64,000 bases of DNA, from contig JAQBSZ010000008.1 in assembly GCA_027623555.1 (NCBI GenBank), positions 60,778 through 124,777 on the forward strand, read 5' to 3'. Below the pieces are notes generated by a model. It was not told the DNA's origin. It ran no database searches and saw only the letters and a program-made list of their open reading frames with translations. Of this stretch, positions 36,441 through 45,104 are shown one piece after another. Within the stretch, counting starts at the first letter, position 1. The number at the start of each line of letters is the position of its first letter. The position numbers and the translations under genes are program-made. This DNA comes from Pseudomonadota bacterium (GTDB taxonomy: Bacteria > Pseudomonadota > Gammaproteobacteria > Pseudomonadales > Pseudohongiellaceae).

Positions 36441-36510
36441 TAATTCCGTGCCTGTGCTGTCAATTGACTGGTGAGAATTAAGCGCAGGTCATGCTATACC
36501 AAAGGCCGAA

Positions 36511-36912
36511 TCAATGGGAATAATCATTCCTTAGTGTTGCATCCTCAGTCAGGTACTGGACAAACTCCCACGGCAATCCGTTGTCGTCGATGTAATAAAC
36601 ACGCCTGCGGTAGGGATGGCTGTCGAGCGCACTGCTATCGGAAGGCTGAAATCCTGCGCGCTCCAGGCGTGTCATAAGGCCCTCCACATCATCCACTACC
36701 AGCCCGATATGCCGTAATTCCCCCGGGATCTGTGTACCCTTCACCTCAGTAAGCGCAATGTAGTCCTGTGCCGTCCCCAAATGGACCCATTTCCCGTATC
36801 CATCGGCGTGTCCACCGCCGCGCCTGACTAGCTCGGGTAACGCCGCGCGCAAAAATACCAGGGTTGCCGCGATAGAATCGACATTTACATGGACATGCTC
36901 AAGTATTTGCAT
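36511..36912 (-). CDS. VOC superfamily protein (glyoxalase/dioxygenase fold)
   Basis: The 133-residue protein has two beta-alpha-beta-beta-beta modules, beginning MQILEHVHVNVDSIAAT and with ELRHIGLVVDDVEGLMTRLE in the middle. Potential metal ligands include His7, His68 and Glu122-like positions in PWEFVQYL. The substrate is unknown. It is divergent from a SufR-like regulator, with paired palindromes between them, so it is a likely target of that regulator. Confidence 0.8.
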   Translation of the reverse strand: MQILEHVHVNVDSIAATLVFLRAALPELVRRGGGHADGYGKWVHLGTAQDYIALTEVKGTQIPGELRHIGLVVDDVEGLMTRLERAGFQPSDSSALDSHPYRRRVYYIDDNGLPWEFVQYLTEDATLRNDYSH

Positions 36913-36949
36913 TACTAAATCTCCCGATTAGTTCAGTGACCTATTTTAT

Positions 36950-37010
36950 AAAGTAATAACTTTACTTTGTTGTCTTTCCATCGTAAACCTTTAAATAAAG
37001 TAATTACTTT
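36950..37010. promoter_or_regulatory. Paired AAAGTAA/TTACTTT operators
   Basis: Two related inverted repeats lie in the divergent intergenic region: AAAGTAA-TAACT-TTACTTT (36950-36968) and AAAGTAATTACTTT (36997-37010). Their centres are about 44 bases apart, near four helical turns. They likely bind the adjacent winged-helix regulator and control both genes. The protein-site link is inferred from position. Confidence 0.6.
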
Positions 37011-37057
37011 GTTTAAATGGCCGACACCCTGAGTAACCGAAGCTGTAAAGCAAAGCA

Positions 37058-37699
37058 ATGGACTACCCGAAGAGTCAGGAACAGATCATGCACCGCCTCA
37101 AGACGCGCGGTCCGCAATCAGTAAAAATCCTGTCAAAACAACTGGATATGACTACTATGGGAGTCAGACAACACCTTACTGAGCTGGAAAAAAAGACCCT
37201 GGTGAGCCAGACCCGTGAAGAAAAGCAGACCCGGGGTCGCCCTGTTCACCTGTGGAAGCTGACTCGGGCGGGACATCAGCAATTCCCGGATAGCCATTCC
37301 CAGGTAACCCTGGAACTCATCAATGTAATACGCACTACTCTTGGCGAAGACAGCCTGAACACATTGGTCGACAAACGTAATGAGGATCTCCTAGAGCACT
37401 ATCGTCAAGTCTTAAACACGCTGGGTGATGAGTTGCCGCCGCGTATCGAGAAACTCGCCGAATTGCGCAGCGAAGAAGGTTACATGGCCGAAGTGCGCCT
37501 GACTCCCGATGGTTGGCTTCTCATCGAGAACCATTGCCCGATTTGCGCGGCTGCCGATGCCTGCCAGCAGTTCTGCCGATCAGAACTCAATATGTTTCAG
37601 GAGTTGTTCAACAACCGGGCCCGGATCGAGCGTGTCGATCACCTGCTAGCTGGCGCACGTCGTTGTGCTTACAAGATCACCATGGTGCCAACCCCTTGA
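37058..37699 (+). CDS. SufR-like winged-helix transcriptional regulator with Cys cluster
   Basis: The 213-residue protein has an N-terminal winged helix (about 8-70: VKILSKQLDMTTMGVRQHL as recognition region, TRGRPVHLWKLT as wing). The C-terminal domain contains HCPICAAADACQQFC, giving Cys160, 163, 169 and 173, plus Cys203, consistent with Fe-S or metal binding as in SufR-type repressors. Ligand not known. Divergent from the VOC gene with paired operators. It is not near any isc/suf genes here. Confidence 0.8.
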   Translation: MDYPKSQEQIMHRLKTRGPQSVKILSKQLDMTTMGVRQHLTELEKKTLVSQTREEKQTRGRPVHLWKLTRAGHQQFPDSHSQVTLELINVIRTTLGEDSLNTLVDKRNEDLLEHYRQVLNTLGDELPPRIEKLAELRSEEGYMAEVRLTPDGWLLIENHCPICAAADACQQFCRSELNMFQELFNNRARIERVDHLLAGARRCAYKITMVPTP

Positions 37700-37784
37700 T
37701 TCGGGTTTCGCAAAGTTGCAGCGGCCAAGTTTCAGAATTTCCTGTTATAGTGATCACTGCCTGGTCCCTGTTTGAGAATTCTTC

Positions 37785-39107
37785 ATGCCTTCCCGTCGCT
37801 TGCAACTCGCCATTGGTCTGTCGCTGCTGCTCATCCTGGTTTTCGGGGTAACGCCGGCTGTCGTGGGAATCGGTATCAGAGACTCCACCGTTACCACCCT
37901 GATCGCACTTATTCCACCTGAGACCCGCAGCCAGCTGGATATCGAAGAAACCCACTTTACCAGCGGCTGGTTTCGCAGCTCAGCGGATATGAACGTGGGA
38001 TACCGGCCAATTGGTGTCGACGAATTTACTATGCAGGTGAGTTTCGATATCCAGCACGGCCCACTGTTGATCACCAGGAACGGTCCGCGACTGGGCCTGG
38101 CCTATGCAGAGATTCGACCTGCCTTTAATAGCCGGGAAATTACCGCAGCCCTTACCCAGATTCCGTTCGAACTGCCCAGTGTACGCTTCGAGTTGCTGGC
38201 CGGATTCGACCGGTCTTTGCGCATCGGGCTGGAAATTTCTCCCCTGGACTACAGTGACGAAGCCGCCGAAGTAGTATTCGAAGGCCTCAGTGGACAGCTG
38301 GTCGCCAACGCCGATCAGTCGGCTGAATTTACCCTGGCAATGCGGCGGCTACAGGCGCAACAGAATAATTCCCACTTCGGCTTCACCCTGGAAAGTCTGC
38401 AGTTCGAATCCACTACCCAGCAGATGAACGACCTTCTGGCACCCAGCTCCGCTCTGCTGGCTATCCCAGCCATAAGCAGTGCCGGCCCCTTTCCATTCAA
38501 TGCCAGGGAGATCTCTGCCAACTCACGTGTGCAGACTTCAGCGGCGAGTACGGCGCAGATTGATATCTATCAACGCCTGCGGATCTCCAGTATCGAGAGT
38601 GAGTTGCCGGTAGCGTCCCTGACCTGGACCAGTGAAATAAATGAAATAAATGGCAACCTCATACGCAGCTACTATGAGTTGTTGGCGAACCTGCAAGAAC
38701 AGATGAACGCCAGCCAGGGAATTTTAAATACTCAGGTCACTGATCTCGGTCAGCAACTTGCCCTCATTGCTATTCAGAATAGCCTGGTGCTGAACAATCT
38801 CATTGAGGCCAATGCTTATGCTGGCGACCACAGTATCGATATACGCATCGACTGGCAGGGCTTGCCCGAGGTCGACGATATCGCGCAACTCGACATGACC
38901 GCGGTACTAGCCGCTCTCAATGTCGATCTTGTGGTATCACTGGACCTGGAAGCCATTATGCGCAGTCCGCTGGCTGACATGGTGGATCCTTACGTGCAAG
39001 AAGCGTATATCGTTCTTGAGAATGGCCGCATCCTGGTCAACGCCACAGTGCGCGACAGCGAACTCAGACTGAATGGCGAACTCATCCCCCTCGACCAGTT
39101 CTTCTAA
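37785..39107 (+). CDS. DUF945 (YdgA-like) periplasmic protein
   Basis: The 440-residue protein has an N-terminal membrane anchor (about 8-28, LAIGLSLLLILVFGVTPAVVG) and a large extracytoplasmic domain with the early DUF945 pattern (ETHFTSGWFRSSADMNVGY). Family members are common in gammaproteobacteria; function is unproven. A short in-gene direct repeat GAAATAAAT (about 38635-38650) encodes EINEIN. The ygiQ gene begins at the base after its stop, so the two are probably cotranscribed. Confidence 0.82.
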   Translation: MPSRRLQLAIGLSLLLILVFGVTPAVVGIGIRDSTVTTLIALIPPETRSQLDIEETHFTSGWFRSSADMNVGYRPIGVDEFTMQVSFDIQHGPLLITRNGPRLGLAYAEIRPAFNSREITAALTQIPFELPSVRFELLAGFDRSLRIGLEISPLDYSDEAAEVVFEGLSGQLVANADQSAEFTLAMRRLQAQQNNSHFGFTLESLQFESTTQQMNDLLAPSSALLAIPAISSAGPFPFNAREISANSRVQTSAASTAQIDIYQRLRISSIESELPVASLTWTSEINEINGNLIRSYYELLANLQEQMNASQGILNTQVTDLGQQLALIAIQNSLVLNNLIEANAYAGDHSIDIRIDWQGLPEVDDIAQLDMTAVLAALNVDLVVSLDLEAIMRSPLADMVDPYVQEAYIVLENGRILVNATVRDSELRLNGELIPLDQFF

Positions 39108-41252
39108 ATGTCGCACATTCCTGTAAAAACTCTGATGCCCCTCAGGCATGCCGATGGGCCTCGCTCTCTCTCATCCTACCCGAAGTACTGGGCAGAATGT
39201 TTCGGAACAGCACCCTACTTGCCAATGTCGCGAGCGGAGATGGACCTGCTGGGGTGGGATAGTTGCGACATTATCATCGTGACGGCCGACGCCTATGTCG
39301 ATCATCCAAGTTTCGGCATGGCAGTGGTCGGCAGACTATTGGAGGCGCAGGGATTCAGGGTGGGCATCATCTCGCAACCCGCCTGGGACAATACCGATGC
39401 ATTCACGTCATTAGGCCAGCCCAACCTGTTCTTCGGAGTCACTGGTGGCAACATGGATTCGCTTATCAACCGTTATACGGCCGATCTGCGAATACGTAGC
39501 GATGATGCTTACACACCGGATGCGAAACCCGGCATGCGACCTGACCGCTCAGTCATTGTGTACAGCCAGCGTTGCCGTGAGGCGTACTATGACACACCAA
39601 TTGTAATTGGAGGCATCGAGGCGAGCCTCAGGCGCATCGCTCAGTATGATTACTGGAGTGACAAGGTACGCCGCTCCATCTTGATCGATGCCAATGCCGA
39701 TATCCTGCTATTCGGCAATGCCGAACGTGCGCTGTGTGAAGTAGCCGATCAACTCGCGGGTGGCAGATCGCTCGACGAGCTCTGGGACATGCGCGGAAGC
39801 GCGAGACTGGTAAGCACACCGCCTGTGGGATGGGTCGAAGTCGACTCGACCCGCATCGACTGGCCAGCGAAAATTGACGAAATACCCAATCCCTATGACT
39901 ACCACAACAAACAGCAGGACAATCAATCACCGCAAGGAAGCGCCAGGCAACAAGTCGATGCAGATGCGGCAGTGCCGGTCAGGATTATTCCTCTGCCACT
40001 GCAGCGCAAAACCGATTTCGATGCCAGCACCAGCTATATTCGCCTGCCTGCCTTTAATAAAGTGACAAATGACCCTGCATTATATGCTCATGCATCAAGA
40101 ATACTGCACCAGGAATCTAATCCCTTTAACGCCAGGGTGCTTGTGCAAAAACACGGAACTCAGGATGTCTGGGTAAATCCTCCGCCCATACCGTTGACAA
40201 CCGAAGAAATGGACTGGGTATTCGACCTGCCTTATCAGCGCCGACCTCACCCCAGTTATGGGAGTGCGCGCATTCCCGCCTATGACATGATCAAGACTTC
40301 GGTAAACATCATGCGCGGGTGCTTCGGTGGCTGCACGTTTTGTTCGATCACTGAACACGAGGGCCGCATAATTCAGAGCCGCTCCGAAGACTCCATCATC
40401 CGCGAGATTGAGAAGATTCGCGATCAGGTGCCTGGCTTTACAGGCACTATTTCAGACCTTGGCGGACCTACGGCGAATATGTACAAGTTAAATTGTAAGT
40501 CGCCCGCTATTCAGAAAACCTGCAAACGACTCTCCTGCGTCTACCCGTCCATCTGCAAACATCTGGATACCGACCACAGCCCGACGACACAACTGTATCG
40601 CAGAGCGCGAGCTGTCGACGGGGTTAAGCGCGTCGCCATTGCCTCGGGGCTGCGCTATGACCTGGCGTTAAAAGACCCGGAATACATTGAGGAGCTAGTG
40701 ACGCACCATGTCGGTGGCTATTTGAAAATAGCGCCGGAACATAGCGAAGAAAATACCCTGTCAAAGATGATGAAACCCAGCATCAATGCTTATGATGAAT
40801 TCAAGCGCTTATTCGACAAATTCTCGAAGAAGGCAGGCAAGGAGCAATACCTGATCCCTTATTTTATTGCAGCTCACCCGGGGTGCGACGTAGAAGACAT
40901 GTTGAATCTGAGCCTCTGGCTGAAGGAGCATAAGTTTAAACCTGACCAGGTGCAGACTTTCTACCCTTCGCCCATGGCACTGGCAACTGCCATGTATTAC
41001 TCCGGCCGCAATCCACTGGAAAAAGTGCGCTACAAGAGTGAAAAGCTGAATGTGGTTAAGGACATCGATAAACGCCGACTACAGAAAGCCTTTCTGCGTT
41101 ATCACGATGAAAAGAACTGGCCAATACTGCGGGAAGTCCTGCAGTCTATGGGGCGCAAGGATCTTATAGGGAACGGGCCGAAACAGCTGATACCCCCTGC
41201 ACAAGCACCAGCAAAACCACGCAGCGGTAGTCGACGAACCCGGAAACGCTAG
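39108..41252 (+). CDS. YgiQ family radical SAM protein
   Basis: The 714-residue protein has an N-terminal UPF0313 domain and a radical SAM core with the cluster motif [15 protein letters not shown] (CxxxCxxC, about residues 406-413), then the [12 protein letters not shown] region with additional cysteines. It ends in a basic tail [11 protein letters not shown]. The reaction of YgiQ is not established. It directly abuts the DUF945 gene. Confidence 0.92.
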   Translation: MSHIPVKTLMPLRHADGPRSLSSYPKYWAECFGTAPYLPMSRAEMDLLGWDSCDIIIVTADAYVDHPSFGMAVVGRLLEAQGFRVGIISQPAWDNTDAFTSLGQPNLFFGVTGGNMDSLINRYTADLRIRSDDAYTPDAKPGMRPDRSVIVYSQRCREAYYDTPIVIGGIEASLRRIAQYDYWSDKVRRSILIDANADILLFGNAERALCEVADQLAGGRSLDELWDMRGSARLVSTPPVGWVEVDSTRIDWPAKIDEIPNPYDYHNKQQDNQSPQGSARQQVDADAAVPVRIIPLPLQRKTDFDASTSYIRLPAFNKVTNDPALYAHASRILHQESNPFNARVLVQKHGTQDVWVNPPPIPLTTEEMDWVFDLPYQRRPHPSYGSARIPAYDMIKTSVNIMRGCFGGCTFCSITEHEGRIIQSRSEDSIIREIEKIRDQVPGFTGTISDLGGPTANMYKLNCKSPAIQKTCKRLSCVYPSICKHLDTDHSPTTQLYRRARAVDGVKRVAIASGLRYDLALKDPEYIEELVTHHVGGYLKIAPEHSEENTLSKMMKPSINAYDEFKRLFDKFSKKAGKEQYLIPYFIAAHPGCDVEDMLNLSLWLKEHKFKPDQVQTFYPSPMALATAMYYSGRNPLEKVRYKSEKLNVVKDIDKRRLQKAFLRYHDEKNWPILREVLQSMGRKDLIGNGPKQLIPPAQAPAKPRSGSRRTRKR

Positions 41253-41261
41253 CTCACCAGG

Positions 41262-42446
41262 CTAGCTGCGCACGAGCAGGTTGATTTCTTCAAGAATCAA
41301 CCACTGCCCTGCTTCTGACCGAAACAATAATTTCTTCAGTGTACTGTCATTGTAACTGGGAGATTCGTAGGCCAGCCAGAACTGCACTTCGATAGTCCCG
41401 TTATCTTCGGCAATCAGTTGAAATTCAGACAGCTCGAGTCGAATCCATTCCGCATTCCCGATCACCCGTCGTCGATTCGCCCGCCAGGCCGATTGAGAAT
41501 CCTGATAGCGCGGCTCAAACTGCCGATGATAGTACTGAAAATACGCGTCCATGGATTGAGATTCCCAGGCACTAACCCATTCCTGGACACGGGCCAGCAA
41601 TCGCTCTTCCAGTGTCAATTCCGGTTCAGCAGTCTGAGTTGCAATGCCCGCTGTTACCGGCGTGACTTCGGCCACTGCTACTTCTTCCTCTTCTATGATG
41701 TCGAGCTGTGATGCAGGGGCTTGCTCTGGCGTTGCGGGGACGGTTTCTTCCCTGTCGACACTCTCGACGATTGCGGTGGGCGGTGGCGGTAGCAGGGTCA
41801 CCGGCGCTGGTTCTTCAGGCGCAGGACTAATTTCCAGCACAGCAATCCCCGGCGTCTCATCTAAACGCGTTGCCGCTTCTGCTGCCGCCAACTCCTCGTA
41901 CTGGGGTTCGACAATCTCTGCATCTGTTACCCCGCGCTCCGCGGCAGTAACCAGTGCCAGACTTGAATCTGATACTGGGTCAGCCGAATCAGTTTCCTCA
42001 GCCAGGCTGATGGCCTGGCCCACAATTGAGTCTGTTGCAGGCGAGGGTACATTCGGCGCAACTGAGTTCTCTGCTACCGATTGAATCACGTTAGTCACAG
42101 CTGTGGGTGAGTCATCTGTTAAACTTTCTTCAGCGGGATCTGCAATAACTGCTCTTTCCAGTGCGGTTGTCTGCCCTGGAGATTCGAGTGGACTGAAGAC
42201 GATTGCCTCATTAACTGCCAGGTCTTGCACTTCTGCCTCGTCGCCACGGTTAACCTGTTGATAGACAAACCCTGTCGAGGCGATGACCAGCACCAGACCT
42301 ACCGGACCCCAGATGATTAACTGATTACTGTCTCGATAACCACTGCTTGGCAGGGTCTGGCTATCGGCAGCATTCTTCACCAGCCGTACCAGTTCGCCCT
42401 TGCTGATTGCAGTAAACTCCACCTGACCCAGTCGTGCTGCAACCAT
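41262..42446 (-). CDS. Membrane protein with C-terminal SnoaL/Cds6-like domain (downstream half of a split gene)
   Basis: The 394-residue frame begins MVAARLGQVEFTAISKGELV, which looks like the C-terminal helical lid of an ExeA-type ATPase rather than a new N-terminus. One membrane span lies at about 44-63. A long low-complexity region rich in Glu, Ala, Val and Pro follows (about 65-275). A folded C-terminal domain (about 280-394) has WVSAWESQSMDAYFQYY and a NTF2/SnoaL-like pattern. The ATG has no ribosome-binding site, and the frame is the same as that of the ATPase upstream. It may be expressed only by read-through or be a remnant. Confidence 0.7.
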   Translation of the reverse strand: MVAARLGQVEFTAISKGELVRLVKNAADSQTLPSSGYRDSNQLIIWGPVGLVLVIASTGFVYQQVNRGDEAEVQDLAVNEAIVFSPLESPGQTTALERAVIADPAEESLTDDSPTAVTNVIQSVAENSVAPNVPSPATDSIVGQAISLAEETDSADPVSDSSLALVTAAERGVTDAEIVEPQYEELAAAEAATRLDETPGIAVLEISPAPEEPAPVTLLPPPPTAIVESVDREETVPATPEQAPASQLDIIEEEEVAVAEVTPVTAGIATQTAEPELTLEERLLARVQEWVSAWESQSMDAYFQYYHRQFEPRYQDSQSAWRANRRRVIGNAEWIRLELSEFQLIAEDNGTIEVQFWLAYESPSYNDSTLKKLLFRSEAGQWLILEEINLLVRS

Positions 42447-42479
42447 TAACTGACAGAATGCCGTCGACGGCCCCGGAAA

Positions 42480-43106
42480 TCACTTACAGGATTTGAAAAA
42501 ATAATTCATTGCGGCGGGTTCCAGTTGCAATCCGGGAAGCCCTGCCTTTTCCAGATAAGCGATGAAAAATTGCGAGAGAGTCGGCAAGTCCATAGGCTCG
42601 AGCAGAAACTTATGGGAGACATTTAGCAGCAGTGACTTGAATTCAGCGCTGCTTAACAGACGGCTTTCCAGCGAGGGCTCTCCACACAAGACGATATTCA
42701 AACGGCGCTGCGCACCAACCTGAATTTCAGCCAGCCGGTAAATCTCAATCAGCGTAATGTCCGTCAGCAGATGCGCGTCATCGAAAATCAACACAACTGG
42801 CTTTTCGTCATTTCCCAGCAGGGAATCTTCCAGCAGGCGTGCGAAGTTTGCAGAGACAGGCAGATCCAGTTCTCTGGCCAGCATAGTGCGTAGCATGTCC
42901 GGTGATTCAATGGCGTAGTCGAAATATACGACGCGATAATTGTCGTGGCGCATGTACAGAGTGAGCTTCTCACACACCGTACTCTTTCCAGTTCGGGCCT
43001 GCCCCATCAGCTTGACGAACGCTTCTGGCATCGATAAGGCATCATGCAGTCCCTGCAGGATCTGCTGATACGGCCCACCGCCAAAATAAAAAGCATTGCG
43101 CTGCAC
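42480..43106 (-). CDS. ExeA/MshM-like AAA ATPase (upstream half of a split gene)
   Basis: The 208-residue ATPase has Walker A GQARTGKST (residues 35-43) and Walker B VVLIFDDAHLL (104-114), with sensor-like NIVLCGEPSLESRL. Relatives include ExeA/GspA and DamX-type ATPases that link to peptidoglycan and secretion. It ends abruptly at FFKSCK-stop (TGA 42480-42482), before the lid domain expected in this family. The missing part continues in the same frame after the stop. See findings. Confidence 0.75.
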   Translation of the reverse strand: MQRNAFYFGGGPYQQILQGLHDALSMPEAFVKLMGQARTGKSTVCEKLTLYMRHDNYRVVYFDYAIESPDMLRTMLARELDLPVSANFARLLEDSLLGNDEKPVVLIFDDAHLLTDITLIEIYRLAEIQVGAQRRLNIVLCGEPSLESRLLSSAEFKSLLLNVSHKFLLEPMDLPTLSQFFIAYLEKAGLPGLQLEPAAMNYFFKSCK

Positions 43107-43196
43107 TGTTGTCCTCGTTGCTACGCCAAATATTTTTCTGAGCTCTGCTCGGCCGGATAAGTCACCGGGGCGAATAAGCAGATTTGAAGCCTCTGC

Positions 43197-43946
43197 TTAA
43201 CCCTTCTTGCGCTTTATATTGTACTCAATGTTAGTCAGGATACCGCGTAATATGTTCATTTCCATGACATCGATTCGTATACGACTGAACAGTCGCCGCA
43301 TGCGCTGCATCAGTTGCCGTGGATTTGTCGGATCATGAAAATCGATGGCGACCATAACGCGTTCCAGATGTTCGTAAAAATGTTCTACCTGTTCCCCCGT
43401 AGCTCTTTCCTGGTCCCACACTTCGTCTTCAGCGCGCGCTGCGGCAGTTTCTGAATCCAGGGTCGCCTTATGCAATTCATAACAGATAACCAGCACCGCC
43501 GCCGCCAGGTTCAGCGAACTGTACTTTTCATGAGTTGGAATCTGTACATGAAAGTGGCACAGCTGTAATTCATCGTTATTGAGCCCCGAGTCTTCTCGAC
43601 CAAAAACCAGTGCAACAGTATTTTGTGCCTGCTCGGCAATCACCTTGCGGGCACATTGTTCCGGGCTCAACATCGGCCAGGGAATGCGCCGGGAACGGGC
43701 ACTGGCACCAATTACCAACCCGCAATCAGCAACCGCAGACTGCAATGAGTCAACGACAGTGGCCGACTCGAGAATCTCAACCGCAGATACAGCACGGCCG
43801 ACCGCCACGCCACTTGGAAATTCCACGGGCTGGACGAGAGTGAGATTAGCCAGGCCCATGTTCTTCATCGCCCGCGCGCAGGCACCGATATTCCCCGGGT
43901 GCGAGGTATTCACCAGTACAATCCTGACTTTGCTGAAATCTTGCAT
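43197..43946 (-). CDS. trmJ: tRNA (cytidine/uridine-2'-O-)-methyltransferase TrmJ
   Basis: SPOUT-family methyltransferase acting at position 32 of the tRNA anticodon loop. The 249-residue protein has VRIVLVNTSHPGNIGACARAMKNMGL near the N-terminus (in parts), LVFGREDSGLNNDEL, and the knot motif SSLNLAAAVLVICYEL. A C-terminal helical extension completes the TrmJ type. It is divergent from suhB, as is usual in gammaproteobacteria; iscR, the common downstream neighbour, is absent here. Confidence 0.95.
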   Translation of the reverse strand: MQDFSKVRIVLVNTSHPGNIGACARAMKNMGLANLTLVQPVEFPSGVAVGRAVSAVEILESATVVDSLQSAVADCGLVIGASARSRRIPWPMLSPEQCARKVIAEQAQNTVALVFGREDSGLNNDELQLCHFHVQIPTHEKYSSLNLAAAVLVICYELHKATLDSETAAARAEDEVWDQERATGEQVEHFYEHLERVMVAIDFHDPTNPRQLMQRMRRLFSRIRIDVMEMNILRGILTNIEYNIKRKKG

Positions 43947-44131
43947 GATCGACCGCGTGCCTTGGGTTAAGCCGGGGATTATAGCAGGAGAGCCGGATTG
44001 GAATTTCGGGTAATCGCCGGTATCGCTGGATTACTGGGTTTTGCTATCATGGCGCCACTTTTTAAGGTGGTGCAGGACAACCCGGTCTCTGCTACCCACC
44101 CTGCTCTTTATCTCAGTCAGGATTTCAATCG

Positions 44132-44908
44132 ATGCATGCCCTAGTCAACATCGCACTGCGCGCTGCGCGTGATGCCGCCGAAGCAATAGCCCACTCCAGT
44201 GATCGGCTTGACCGCGTCAAAGTCATCGACAATCGTCCCGAGACGTTTCTTACCTCCATGGACCAGGATGCGGATAAGACTATCTGTTACCACCTGGCAA
44301 AAGCCTATCCGGACTATTCACTGCATTCTCGCGTCTCTGGATTTCGGGAAGGAAAAGCTGGAGGTCCCTTGTGGCTGGTAGATCCCCTGATCGGCAGTCG
44401 AAATTTTGCCAGTGGCTATACCCAGTTTGCCGTGTCCATTGCCTGTCAGACTGATGGAGTTATCAACCACGCCGTGGTGGTGTTGCCACTCCTGCGCGAA
44501 GAGTTCGTCGCTACCCGTGGTACCGGCGCCCAACTAAATTCCCGTCGCATCCGGGTCAGCACGATATCTGATCTTTCCGAAATACTCATCGGATTGAACG
44601 CCAAGGGTCTGGCACTGAATAAATTCGCTCAGGTGCAGCGCGCACTGATCGAGTCCGGGGCCGATATCCGCATCTCAGGATGTAGCCCACTGGATATGAT
44701 CCAGACCGCCGCTGGCCGCCTGCAGGGAGGTTGGTGTGAAACACCGGATCTGCCTACTATGGCTGCCGCCCGCCTGATTCTCACCGAAGCCGGTGGTTTA
44801 CTCGGCACTGAAGCGGGAAATCCTGACCTCAGTTCCAGCGAAGAACTGCTGTTCGGCAACCCCAAGATATTCAAAGAGCTGATAAAAATGCGTTCTGCAG
44901 CCGCTTAA
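44132..44908 (+). CDS. suhB: SuhB/inositol monophosphatase family protein with lost metal ligands
   Basis: The 258-residue protein aligns over its full length with SuhB (start MHALVNIALRAARDA; position next to trmJ). In E. coli SuhB also binds NusA/RNA polymerase in rRNA antitermination. Here the active site is degraded. The expected GEE/TEESG is SRVSG (Arg67-Val68). DPLDGT is DPLIGS (Asp84 kept, Ile87 instead of Asp). The late metal Asp of RPWDxAAG is lost (LPTMAAA, Met210). Catalysis is therefore unlikely, while an antitermination or structural role may persist. Confidence 0.88.
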   Translation: MHALVNIALRAARDAAEAIAHSSDRLDRVKVIDNRPETFLTSMDQDADKTICYHLAKAYPDYSLHSRVSGFREGKAGGPLWLVDPLIGSRNFASGYTQFAVSIACQTDGVINHAVVVLPLLREEFVATRGTGAQLNSRRIRVSTISDLSEILIGLNAKGLALNKFAQVQRALIESGADIRISGCSPLDMIQTAAGRLQGGWCETPDLPTMAAARLILTEAGGLLGTEAGNPDLSSSEELLFGNPKIFKELIKMRSAAA

Positions 44909-45104
44909 CGCCTGGGGTGCAGCCATTTTCAGTGTTTGCAACTTAGTGTGACGTAGACAATTTATTTGGCAATTTACGGTATATTCAAGCAGCACTGTCA
45001 GGAAGCCGGGCTAGTCAGCCAAGCCGTTGTAGATAAGTGAGAAATTACAGTGGTAACAGCCGCATTCGAATCCAGAGCCTTCCCACCCAGGTAGTCGACT
45101 TTTC

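Noticed and set aside
42477..42482. Selenocysteine codon at the in-frame TGA of the split ATPase gene
   Set aside because: A small palindrome GCCGTCGACGGC follows, but it is too short and badly placed for a bacterial SECIS. There is no conserved Cys/Sec at this position in ExeA-like ATPases that I know, and no sel genes nearby.
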